Part shown: in pieces, positions 9,144 to 17,099 of the stretch
Position numbering within the stretch: position 1 is the stretch's first letter
How the letters are laid out: each line of letters starts with the position of its first letter
DNA from: Streptomyces sp. NBC_00078
Lineage (GTDB): Bacteria > Actinomycetota > Actinomycetes > Streptomycetales > Streptomycetaceae
Direction: 5' to 3'
NCBI RefSeq assembly: GCF_026343335.1
Contig: NZ_JAPELX010000001.1
Coordinates: 7,626,001-7,690,000, forward strand
DNA: 64,000 nt
Made by a program: the position numbers and the translations under genes
Notes under the pieces: model-generated
Database searches by the model: none
What the model saw: the letters and a program-made list of their open reading frames with translations, nothing else
What the model was told of the DNA's origin: nothing

Positions 9144-10088
9144 CTAGGCGGGCAGACTCGAAGCGGTGAAGACCTCGAACAGGTGGGTCTGGAGCAGTTC
9201 GTAGCCCGGCTGGTCCATGCGCCTGGGCAGAGCAGCGAACGCGTCCTCGACGATCGTCGAGGCGCCCAGGCTGTCGGTGCCGCACAGCACCTCGCACGCC
9301 AGGTCGGTGTCGGGTTGGGGGTTGCCGGCACGGTGGCGGCCCCGGGCCGCGAACGCCGCCCCGATGGCCACGCGCGTCAGGTGCGGGGCGCAGACCTCCC
9401 GTAGACACTCGATCTCCTGCCGCGAAAGCCCGCCGACGTAGCTGCAGGCGACGCCGACGCCCAACCAGAGATCCGCGTGCCGGTCAGGGGTGAAAGCGGC
9501 GATGTGGGCGGCGATGCGGACCACGTCGGCACCCGCGGAGAACCAGATGCTGCGGCCCACACCCTGATCGAAGACTCGCCGAGCGTACGGCGAGAGGAAC
9601 GCGGGGACCACCTGCCGGTCGACGTACTTGGCCCGGGCGAAGAACCCCTGGTGGAAGCCGTAACCGTCCATGACCAGCCATCGCAGCACGGGGTCGTCGA
9701 GCCGAGCCAGAAACGGTTCGGGCCGTCGTCGCATTCGCGCCAGTGCCTCGCCGGCGCCGATGTGCACCATGTAGACGTGGGCGTCTCCGGGCCCGGCGAG
9801 GAACTCGCGGAACCGCGATTTCGACGGCAGTACGCAGTCCAACCCGGTCAGTCCCATCGCGACGCCTTCGTGGGCGTACCCGTTCAACGGTTTGGGGACC
9901 TGCTCCAGGCGGGCCATGATGTCGGCCAAGCTGCCGCCGTCGACCACCGCGTGGTAGCCGCCGACAGCCGCCCGGACACCATCCTCCAGGTGTCGCCAGT
10001 TCGCCGAGTCACCGCCCTTGAAGGCGAGGATCTCCCTCTCGGGAACGCCCATCGCGGCGCGGCGGGCCCGCATCAGCATGCCGGTCAC
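9144..10088 (-). CDS. DUF1702 (UnbL-like) protein, paralog D
   Basis: A 314-residue DUF1702 protein. It has YAHEGVAMGL (71-80, His in place of the usual Tyr), DGYGFHQGFF (141-150), GVGRSIWFSAGADV and LWLGVGVACSYVGG. The GTG start at 10088 overlaps the TGA of the halogenase-like gene as GTGA, so the two are translationally coupled and probably made in similar amounts. An internal ATG nine bases on is a weaker alternative. It is the first DUF1702 gene of the operon. Confidence 0.84.
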   Translation of the reverse strand: MTGMLMRARRAAMGVPEREILAFKGGDSANWRHLEDGVRAAVGGYHAVVDGGSLADIMARLEQVPKPLNGYAHEGVAMGLTGLDCVLPSKSRFREFLAGPGDAHVYMVHIGAGEALARMRRRPEPFLARLDDPVLRWLVMDGYGFHQGFFARAKYVDRQVVPAFLSPYARRVFDQGVGRSIWFSAGADVVRIAAHIAAFTPDRHADLWLGVGVACSYVGGLSRQEIECLREVCAPHLTRVAIGAAFAARGRHRAGNPQPDTDLACEVLCGTDSLGASTIVEDAFAALPRRMDQPGYELLQTHLFEVFTASSLPA

Positions 10089-11890
10089 CGCGACTGGCCT
10101 CCCGCCAGCGCACCCGCTTCGATGTCGCCTTCGGTTCCCTTCGTGGGCGCGGCAGCGTCACTGCCGTGCGGGCGGATCGAGAAGTCCCGGCCGCCGCCCT
10201 TGGCCAGTCCGTCCGGCCCCACGGTGATCCACGCTTCCTCCGATGTGCCGTGTGACTGGTAGCTGTCGACGAGCCGCATCAGCGCCTTGTCGGCTCGCCA
10301 CCGGTCGGCCTGGTCGCGTCGTACCTCGTCGTCGGCGGCGTCGCACTCCGCGATGACCGCGGACACGAGCTCGCCGGCGATCCGCTCCAACTCGTCCAGA
10401 TTGGCGGCGAATTGATCGTCGAGTTCCGCATCGGGAAGGTCGCCGACCATGCCCTCGTGGAAGCGTGTCATGAAATCGAAGTCGTAGTAGGTGACGAAGC
10501 CGTCGGCATGTGCCTTCGGTTCGACGTCGTACCACTGCCGGAAGAACCGCTGGACCGGCTCGGTGATCGTCGATATCCGTGCCATCTGCGCCACCAGCCG
10601 CGGCCGGTCGCCCAACTGCCGGAACTGGTCGTGGTGGTAGAGCAGCGACGCCACCGCCCAATAGACCCCGGTGTCCCAGATGATCTTCGCGCTCATGACC
10701 CGGGCGTTGCCCATGATCGGGTACTGGCCTTCGTAGATCGGTAGCCAGCCGTCGGTGACCAGGAAGAACACATTATTGTGGATCGCGGCGAGCTCGCTGA
10801 TGTCCTCTCCGTCGAGCGCGCGTGTGACCAGGTCGGTGATCAGCCCGTTGCTCAACGAGATGACGTCGAACCCCGGCGAGTACAACGGGTCCAGGAAGAT
10901 GCCCGCCTCCCCCGTCAGGCACCAGCCCTGCTCGGAATACACCTGCTCACAGCCGTACGAATAGTTCCGCATGACCTTGAAGTCGAGCAGCTTGTCGCGA
11001 TGCGACTCGACGACTTCGGCGCACTGCGGCTCGTGTTCTCGCAGCCACGTCAGCGCCTTCTCGAAACGGTTGATCTTGTCGAACGGGTGGATCTCGGCGT
11101 CGGCGACGATGCCGACGCTGATCGAGTTCGAGGCCAAGGGGATCAGCCATACCCAGTACCCCTCACCCATCAGGTGGTTGGTCGACAGGCGACGGTGGCC
11201 GTCAGTGATGCGCTCGTGCCAGCTGCTCAGGCTCGACCATTCGTCGATGTCGATCGGGTGGTCGATCCGGAACCACGCGGCATTCACATTGTGTCCGTTC
11301 GGTTTCGCCAGCCCGAGCTTGCGCTTGAGGAGCGAAGCGCGGCCCGAGGCATCGAGCACCCATCGCGCCCGGATGCCGCGATGCTCACCGTCCGGCGTCG
11401 TCACGCTGACGCTGTGCCGCCGGCCGGTATCGGTGAGATCGATCTTGTCGATCCTGTGGCCGACCCACACGTCCACACCGAGATCGGTGAGTTCGTCGGA
11501 CAGGTAGTTCTCGAACCGCCCGCGGTCGATCTGGTAGGTGGCACCGACATGCGGGCGGTGCGCATGGCCGAGTTCGACGCGTCGCGCGATGTCGCGGTTG
11601 TCGGCCTGGGTGAAGAAGAACCGCAGCCCGAACTTGTCGAGTTGCCGGCCAGTGATGTGAGGTTCCACCTTGAGCACGTCACGCATGTAGTGCGCGGCGA
11701 TGTCGACGGTCGATTCTCCCACCTTGTGTGCTGCCTCGGGGGCCCGGGTACTTTTCTCCACCACCACGATCGAGGTGCCGGGGCGGGCCCTGTGCAGATG
11801 CATCGCCAGCGTCAGCCCGGCCGCGCCGCCGCCCATGATTGCTACGTCGAATTCGGAAACCGCGTCGTCGGACGTTTTCTGCTCGGTCAC
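10085..11890 (-). CDS. Flavin-dependent halogenase-like protein 1
   Basis: A 601-residue FAD protein of the tryptophan-halogenase superfamily. The N-terminal dinucleotide motif is GGGAAG (20-25), followed by HKVGEST (55-61). A lysine at residue 86 (DKFGLR) is 66 residues beyond the first Gly of the FAD motif, the same spacing as the catalytic Lys79 of PrnA. WVWLIP (246-251) matches the halogenase motif W-x-W-x-I-P. Such enzymes use FADH2, O2 and halide to make a lysine-directed halogenating species, and a partner flavin reductase would be needed; none is seen in the window. The GTG start at 11890 follows GGAGGT. First gene of the operon with the four DUF1702 genes. A non-halogenating oxidase is the main alternative. 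Confidence 0.8.
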   Translation of the reverse strand: MTEQKTSDDAVSEFDVAIMGGGAAGLTLAMHLHRARPGTSIVVVEKSTRAPEAAHKVGESTVDIAAHYMRDVLKVEPHITGRQLDKFGLRFFFTQADNRDIARRVELGHAHRPHVGATYQIDRGRFENYLSDELTDLGVDVWVGHRIDKIDLTDTGRRHSVSVTTPDGEHRGIRARWVLDASGRASLLKRKLGLAKPNGHNVNAAWFRIDHPIDIDEWSSLSSWHERITDGHRRLSTNHLMGEGYWVWLIPLASNSISVGIVADAEIHPFDKINRFEKALTWLREHEPQCAEVVESHRDKLLDFKVMRNYSYGCEQVYSEQGWCLTGEAGIFLDPLYSPGFDVISLSNGLITDLVTRALDGEDISELAAIHNNVFFLVTDGWLPIYEGQYPIMGNARVMSAKIIWDTGVYWAVASLLYHHDQFRQLGDRPRLVAQMARISTITEPVQRFFRQWYDVEPKAHADGFVTYYDFDFMTRFHEGMVGDLPDAELDDQFAANLDELERIAGELVSAVIAECDAADDEVRRDQADRWRADKALMRLVDSYQSHGTSEEAWITVGPDGLAKGGGRDFSIRPHGSDAAAPTKGTEGDIEAGALAGGQSR

Positions 11891-12163
11891 TGTGCTACCT
11901 CCAGCACGGCATCACGGGCGACGAAGGCCCCAGGATGGTTGGATGGTTGCCGCTTTGGCTTGACGTGGGCCGGCGCCCGTATGCGTCTGGCTGCGCTCGC
12001 ATGCTGCCGACGAAGTGCCGCGAGGTCGCCATGCTCAACGTCCCCGCTCTTCGGCAGTCATCGCGTGGCCCCATGCATCCGCCTCCGCCTCCGCAACAAG
12101 GTGCTCCTGCATCTCGTCTTGCCAGCGAACGCTAGGGGCCCCGGTTACGCGGCACTTACTGCC

Positions 12164-12235
12164 GGTGGAAGCTCCACCAGGGCTCCTCGACGCCTAATGG
12201 GAGCTACGGAGCCGGGGAATGCTCGGGTCCGTAGC
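12164..12235 (+). ncRNA. Candidate IS110 bridge RNA segment (two hairpins)
   Basis: Upstream of the IS110 transposase, in the 5' non-coding end of the element, are two perfect inverted repeats: GGTGGA/TCCACC at 12164-12178 with a three-base loop, and GCTACGGA/TCCGTAGC at 12203-12235 with a 17-base loop. IS110-group elements are known to encode a structured bridge RNA in the left non-coding end with two loops that select target and donor DNA. The position and form fit, but the element ends and the loop complementarity have not been established. The rest of 11891-12436 holds no gene I recognise. Confidence 0.4.
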
Positions 12236-12436
12236 CGCCAGCAGGTGAGCACTACCGACGCCGGAAGCATTCGACTTCTGAGGTCAGACCGTGCCCCTGC
12301 TGGTCGGCCGGGAGGCCAGACCGTTGATGGGGTGGCGTGCCCGCCGGGCAGTGGGGCGTGAGCACTGGATCCATTAGGCCGCGTGCCGTGCCTTCCGCAG
12401 GCTGCATGGAGCAAAGCACCTGACCAGGAGGACGAG

Positions 12437-13663
12437 TTGCTGCTGATCGGCGATGACTGGGCCGAAGACCACCACGACGTCGAGGTCCAGGACGAGGCAG
12501 GCCGAAAACTCGCCGCGGCGAGGCTGCCCGAGGGCGTGGAGGGAATCGCGAAGCTGCACGAGCTCCTGGCCAAGCACGGCGGCGAGGGCCTGGATGCCGC
12601 CGACGTGGTGGTGGGGATCGAGACCGACCGCGGCTCCTGGGTGCAGGCCCTGATCGCCTCCGGCTACCAGGTCTATGCCATCAACCCGCGGCAGGTCGCC
12701 CGGTTCAAGGAACGCTATGCCTCCTCCGGCGCCAAGAGCGACAGGGGCGACGCGCACGCGCTGGCGGACATGGTCCGCATCGACCGGGCCCAGCTGCGGC
12801 CGGTGGCCGGGGACAGCGAGCAGGCGCAGGCCGTCAAGGTCGTCGCCCGCGCCCACCAGACCTTGATCTGGGAACGCGTTCGCACGTTCCAGCGGCTGCG
12901 CAGCACGCTGCGCGAGTACTTCCCCGCCGCCCTGGCCGCCTACGCGGACCTCACCCTGACCAGCACGGACGCCCTGGAACTGCTGATCAAGGCCCCTACC
13001 CCGGCGGCCGGGGCGAAGTTGACCCGTGCCCAGATCACCGCCGTTCTGGCCCGTGCCCGCCGGCGCAACCGGGACGCGAAAGCGGCCACGATCCAGGCCG
13101 CGCTGCGCGAACGGCAGCTGGGCCTGCCCGAGCCGGTCACGACCGCCTACGCGGCCACCGTCACCGCTCACGCGAAGCTGCTGATCGCCCTGAACGAGCA
13201 GATAGCCGACCTGGAAGGGCAGGTGAGGGCCCATTTTCTCAAGCACCCAGACGCTGAGATCTACCTCTCGATGCCCGGCATCGCGGAGATCACCGGCGCC
13301 CGGGTGCTCGCCGAGTTCGGGGACGACCCCACCCGCTACGCGTCCGCCAAAGCCCGCAAGAACTACGCCGGCACCAGCCCCATCACCCGGGCCTCCGGCA
13401 AGAGCCATACCGTCCAGGCCCGCTACGTCCGCAACAACCGGCTCGCCGATGCGTTGCAGACCCAGGCGTTCTCCGCCCTGCGCGCCTCGCCCGGCGCCCG
13501 CCACTACTACGACAAACAACGCGCCCGCGAGGCCGGTTACAACCCGGCCCTGCGGCAGCTCGGCAACCGCCTCGTCGGCATCCTCCACGGATGCCTCAAG
13601 ACCCGAACCCTCTACGACGAAGCGACCGCCTGGTCGCACCACGCCCACACCCCTGCCGCTTGA
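12437..13663 (+). CDS. IS110-family transposase
   Basis: About 408 residues, near full length for IS110. The N-terminal DEDD nuclease domain is seen in IGDDWAEDHH, VVVGIETDRGSWVQAL and GAKSDRGDAHALADM. The C-terminal domain is seen in YLSMPGIAEITGARVLAEFG and KNYAGTSPITRASGKS, with the catalytic serine region. The frame is open from an ATG at 12383, but TTG 12437 follows AGGAGG at a good distance and begins just before the nuclease domain, so I prefer it. It sits between the left operon of the cluster and the first SARP-like gene, and appears intact. Confidence 0.88.
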   Translation: MLLIGDDWAEDHHDVEVQDEAGRKLAAARLPEGVEGIAKLHELLAKHGGEGLDAADVVVGIETDRGSWVQALIASGYQVYAINPRQVARFKERYASSGAKSDRGDAHALADMVRIDRAQLRPVAGDSEQAQAVKVVARAHQTLIWERVRTFQRLRSTLREYFPAALAAYADLTLTSTDALELLIKAPTPAAGAKLTRAQITAVLARARRRNRDAKAATIQAALRERQLGLPEPVTTAYAATVTAHAKLLIALNEQIADLEGQVRAHFLKHPDAEIYLSMPGIAEITGARVLAEFGDDPTRYASAKARKNYAGTSPITRASGKSHTVQARYVRNNRLADALQTQAFSALRASPGARHYYDKQRAREAGYNPALRQLGNRLVGILHGCLKTRTLYDEATAWSHHAHTPAA

Positions 13664-13814
13664 CACCAAACGACATGGGGTGTCTGACCGCGACCATGCT
13701 GGAGCTCGTCACAGAACAACCTCGATTGTGTAGTCCTACGGGTGCTTCACGTCCGGGGTGGCACCGTCCTCATCCCGTTACCCAGGGGCACTTTCAGCGC
13801 GCCACGCAGCTGAC

Positions 13815-13827
13815 TATCTGTCAGATA
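13815..13827. promoter_or_regulatory. Palindrome upstream of the first SARP-like gene
   Basis: The sequence TATCTG-T-CAGATA is a perfect palindrome with six-base arms, about 137 bases before the SARP-like start. It is AT-rich in a GC-rich context. It could be an operator for one of the TetR proteins in the cluster or another dimeric regulator. No binder can be assigned. Confidence 0.4.
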
Positions 13828-13963
13828 TGAAGGTTTGTCCTCCGTGTTTGTTTAGCGCGTCAACTTGGGTAACGTGCCGTATTGCCTGTGAACGGCGCTA
13901 ACTTCCGGCTGGAATCGACAACGTCTCCGCTGGTCAGCGCGGTTTCTATGGAACGGGGGAGCG

Positions 13964-14854
13964 ATGACTGCTGTGCATGCGGTCGAGGATTTGATCAAGA
14001 ACGATGTCGATCACCCGAGGGAGCTCGAGAGAGAAGCTCCGTACCGGGCCTACCTGTTCGGGTATCTACGGATGTACCGCGGCGATCACCGGGTGACGCT
14101 GGAGTCGAGCCGCAAAAAGGGCCTGCACATCCTGCTGTGGTTCCTGTTGAACCCCGGAAAGCCGTGCTCGGCGGACCAGTTCGTCGACACGTTGTGGCCT
14201 GAAACCGAACCCGACAAAGCGATCAGAGGGTTCGACGTCAACATGCATGTGCTCAAGCGGCTGCTCGAGCCCGAACTCGGTCCGCGAGAACGGTCTTCAT
14301 TCATCCAGCACCACGCCAACCGTGTGTACACCTTCGAGTCGGCAGACCTGTGGTGGACGGATGTGGCCGACCTCGAGCTGTTATTCCGGCGCGGTCACGC
14401 GTACGACATCGCCGGCGACGTCGCTCGTGCACTCTTCTACTATCGCCGTGTGTCGGGTTACGTCTCACAGGGCCCGTTGCTCGACGGAGAATCAAGCTCC
14501 TGGCTCGAGCGCTACCGGCACAAATACGCGCTGATGTGCTCGCAGGCGCTCACCCGCCTGATGCAGATCGACATCGATTCCGGCACAGACGAAGAGCTCC
14601 TCGAGACGGCCTACCAGATGCTGCGGCTCGAGCGGTACAACCAGTTGGCGACCAAGGTGATCATCGAGGTCTCCCTGCGCCAGGGCAATCGCAGGCGAGC
14701 CGCACGCCGGCTGGAGGCATTCTGCGAAGTCGTTCAGCGTGATCTCGGCATGCGACTCCCGAAAGAGTTCGTCGAACTTCGCCACCAACTGCTCGGCACG
14801 CCCATCCGCTGCGGCGGCCCGTCGCACCAGGCCACGAACTTACAAGCCCGGTAA
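13964..14854 (+). CDS. SARP-like regulator with winged helix and BTAD domain (1)
   Basis: A 296-residue protein. Residues about 25-115 form an OmpR/SARP-type winged helix (YLFGYLRMYRG, LHILLWFLLNPGKPCSADQF, LWPETEPDKAIRGFDVNMHV). The rest is a bacterial transcriptional activation domain of TPR-like helices ending in ARRLEAFCEVVQRDLGMRL. SARPs activate antibiotic clusters by binding direct repeats near promoters. ATG 13964 follows GGGGGAGCG. It is about 300 bases past the transposase, and its own promoter region carries a palindrome. It is a likely pathway activator; its targets are not shown by the sequence. Confidence 0.82.
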   Translation: MTAVHAVEDLIKNDVDHPRELEREAPYRAYLFGYLRMYRGDHRVTLESSRKKGLHILLWFLLNPGKPCSADQFVDTLWPETEPDKAIRGFDVNMHVLKRLLEPELGPRERSSFIQHHANRVYTFESADLWWTDVADLELLFRRGHAYDIAGDVARALFYYRRVSGYVSQGPLLDGESSSWLERYRHKYALMCSQALTRLMQIDIDSGTDEELLETAYQMLRLERYNQLATKVIIEVSLRQGNRRRAARRLEAFCEVVQRDLGMRLPKEFVELRHQLLGTPIRCGGPSHQATNLQAR

Positions 14855-14952
14855 TAGGCGGGGAAGTCCGCGTCCCTACGGTCATCGCGCACCAGCTGGA
14901 GAACGACGAAGCCAGCTCCACCTGCAGGACAAGGCATCAGGAGCCCAATCCA

Positions 14953-15282
14953 ATGACCCTTACCGTTGGCGAATTCTTCGACCAACTGCCCGGCCGACTG
15001 CGGGCCGAGACCGCGGCCGGCCTCGAACGCACCCTTCAATGGCAGCTCACCGACCTTGACCCAGGCGTGTGGGCCGTCGAGATCAAGGGCGGTCAGGGAC
15101 GCGTCATCCCCGGTGGCGTTCCCGAGCCGGACACCACATTCACCACCACCAGCGAAATCTGGCTCGCCATCGCCGAGGGCCGCCAGGACGCGATGAAGGC
15201 GTTCATGGCCGGCAAGATGAAGGTCGAAGGCGACATGACACTCGCACTCAAGGTGCCCGAGCTCTTCGACACCGAATCCTGA
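14953..15282 (+). CDS. Stand-alone SCP2 sterol-carrier-domain protein
   Basis: A 109-residue single-domain protein. The fold signature runs from TLQWQLTDLDPGVWAVEIKG through PDTTFTTTSEIWLAIAEGR to AFMAGKMKVEGDMTLALKV, the classical SCP2 end with GxxxxxG-D. SCP2 domains bind hydrophobic ligands such as lipids or acyl chains. In a polyketide cluster it could carry a lipophilic intermediate, which is inference. It is on the same strand as the SARP-like gene, about 100 bases behind it. The HxlR gene at 31821 has a second SCP2 domain. Confidence 0.82.
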   Translation: MTLTVGEFFDQLPGRLRAETAAGLERTLQWQLTDLDPGVWAVEIKGGQGRVIPGGVPEPDTTFTTTSEIWLAIAEGRQDAMKAFMAGKMKVEGDMTLALKVPELFDTES

Positions 15283-15505
15283 CCCCCCGGGCGCGGCCTG
15301 TCCCAGGGACCCGTGCCAACTCCATGTGCACTCCAAGCCGTGGGACGGGCCGACCATCAACCTGCTGTCCGTTGGGCGAAACGTCGGTGGATCCCGCTTA
15401 CGCGGGTCGTGACACGCGGGGAAGTCGAGCCGCCTAGGGTCACGGCGCACATACGGAGGCGACGTTCGCGGCACCGCCGAATATGGCAGCGAGGGTAGGC
15501 GCTCA

Positions 15506-16057
15506 ATGAAGGTGAGACGGGAGTCTGATGTGTCGGGATGGCCCCTCGTCTGGGGTACGACCGACGTGGAGATCGGTGCCACATACCCGTGTGACGGTGT
15601 GTTTGCCGACCCCAAGTTCGAAGCACACCGTGCGGTCAGCGTTGCCGCTCCTCGCTCGGACGTGTTCCGGTGGCTGTGCCAGCTCAGAGTAGCCCCGTAC
15701 AGCTACGACCTACTGAACAACTTGGGGCGCACCAGCCCTCGCGCCCTCACTCCAGGACTTGAGCAGCTGAAGATCGGGCAGCGCTTCATCAGGGTGTTCA
15801 CATTGGTGAGCTTCGTGGTCGACGAGCATGTCACCATACGTGTGTCCCGGCTTGGCCGCTGGATGTTCGGGGAACTGGTGATCAGCTACGTCACTCGTGA
15901 TGAGGATTCGGGTGGCACTCGGTTGATGGTGAAACTGAGCCTCCCTCGCGCGCGCAGCCTCGGTTTGGCGCGCCAATGGATGCTGGCGTGGCTCGACTTG
16001 TTCATGATGCGCAGGCAGCTCCTGAACCTGCGCGACCTGGCCGAAGGCAAGACGTGA
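15506..16057 (+). CDS. SRPBCC-fold protein
   Basis: A 183-residue protein resembling SRPBCC (START/Bet v1-like) proteins: FEAHRAVSVAAPRSDVFRWLCQLRVAPYSYD matches the N-terminal strand and first helices, and the ending GLARQWMLAWLDLFMMRRQL matches the long C-terminal helix. Members bind hydrophobic molecules or act as cyclases, though many are of unknown role. It is on the same strand as the SCP2 gene, with a 223-base gap between. Whether it takes part in product formation is open. Confidence 0.65.
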   Translation: MKVRRESDVSGWPLVWGTTDVEIGATYPCDGVFADPKFEAHRAVSVAAPRSDVFRWLCQLRVAPYSYDLLNNLGRTSPRALTPGLEQLKIGQRFIRVFTLVSFVVDEHVTIRVSRLGRWMFGELVISYVTRDEDSGGTRLMVKLSLPRARSLGLARQWMLAWLDLFMMRRQLLNLRDLAEGKT

Positions 16058-16146
16058 CGTCGGCATCCCGAATAATGCGGGCCCACACCGCGTAAGCGGA
16101 CGCATGGAGCAGTCGCTGGAAGTGGGTTTGAGCGGCGGCAAGCGGA

Positions 16147-16689
16147 GTGAGCTTCGTGGTCAGGATGAGTGCCGAAGACAGACGCGAGCGTGTTGTCCGT
16201 GTGGCGATTAGGGAGTTCGGCCGTGGCGGATACCACGGCACGTCAACGGAGGCGATCGCTGAGCGGGTGGGTGTCTCACAGCCGTATCTCTTCAGGCTCT
16301 TCCCGGACAAGAAGGCGATCTTTCTGGCGGCGGCGCGGCGCTGCATGGAAGACACCGTCCGCACGTTCGGGGAGGCCACTGAGGGATTGGAGGGCGAAAG
16401 CTCCCTCGACGCCATGGAGAGCGCCTACACCGACCTCATCGCTGAACGCCCCGAACTGCTGTTGATGCAGATGCAGGTGCACGTCGCGGTGTCCGCCGCC
16501 GAGCAGGCAGGGGACTACGAGTTCGGAGAGGAGGTGCGCAGCGGATGGATGCGGCTGTGGGACACGGTCCATCTGCCGCTGGGCGCCGACCCGGATGAGA
16601 CGACCAGGTTCCTGGCCTACGGGATGCTCATCAATTGCCTGGTGGCTATGGGCTTCGCCCCCGAGTCCCGACTCTGGAAGGCCGTCTGA
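16147..16689 (+). CDS. TetR-family regulator next to the MFS exporter
   Basis: A 180-residue protein with a canonical TetR N-terminus: RRERVVRVAIREFGRGGYHG, STEAIAERVGVSQPYLFRLF and PDKKAIFLAAARRCM. The C-terminal half is a helical ligand domain. GTG 16147 is the longest start; ATG 16165 would remove six residues. The gene precedes the MFS exporter on the same strand by about 410 bases, a usual arrangement for a drug-responsive repressor and its pump, and the pump promoter carries palindromes. That it regulates the pump is inference. Confidence 0.85.
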   Translation: MSFVVRMSAEDRRERVVRVAIREFGRGGYHGTSTEAIAERVGVSQPYLFRLFPDKKAIFLAAARRCMEDTVRTFGEATEGLEGESSLDAMESAYTDLIAERPELLLMQMQVHVAVSAAEQAGDYEFGEEVRSGWMRLWDTVHLPLGADPDETTRFLAYGMLINCLVAMGFAPESRLWKAV

Positions 16690-17063
16690 TCCGTTGACGC
16701 GACTCACGGACCGGCCGGAAAGGCACTCCTCCGTGGTTTTGCACCGTCGGTGGACGAGCCGATGAGAAAGGGAGTGGGGCCGTGCCATCAGATACACGCT
16801 GGGGCCGGTCCTCTGCCGCTGGCCGAGCACGCGGCCGTAGTGACGGTGCTACTGGAGCCCGTGTTGCTCACGCTGCGGCGATTGGCTTTGGAGGACAAGG
16901 CGTTGCGCCGGAACGGTGAGAAACCAGTGGGTGTTCATCCGCAGAACTGGCGAGCGCCGGCCCGCCACCTAGGCCCCCGCGAACACGGCATCTCTGGCGG
17001 CGTTCAAGCCCCACGTGATCGTTCATCGCGGGACTCCGGCGCCTCGCGCGCACCAGGCGTCAC
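16690..17063. other. Spacer between TetR and exporter genes, no gene recognised
   Basis: Open frames of about 60-180 codons exist on both strands but have neither recognisable domains nor convincing ribosome-binding sites. The last 40 bases before the exporter hold the promoter described separately. Confidence 0.45.
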
Positions 17064-17097
17064 TTGACAATTATTACCTCAACTTGAGAAAGTCAAG
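17064..17097 (+). promoter_or_regulatory. Exporter promoter with nested palindromes
   Basis: TTGACA at 17064-17069 is a consensus -35 box. Downstream is CTCAA-C-TTGAG (17078-17088), a perfect palindrome, and outside it CTTGAC (17063-17068) pairs with GTCAAG (17092-17097). The gene starts three bases later at 17100, so any bound repressor would block both polymerase and the translation start. The -10 is not obvious. Repression by TetR 16147 or by HxlR 31821 is plausible; the 8-mer AACTTGAG also occurs in the promoter at 32487. Confidence 0.5.
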
Positions 17098-17099
17098 CT

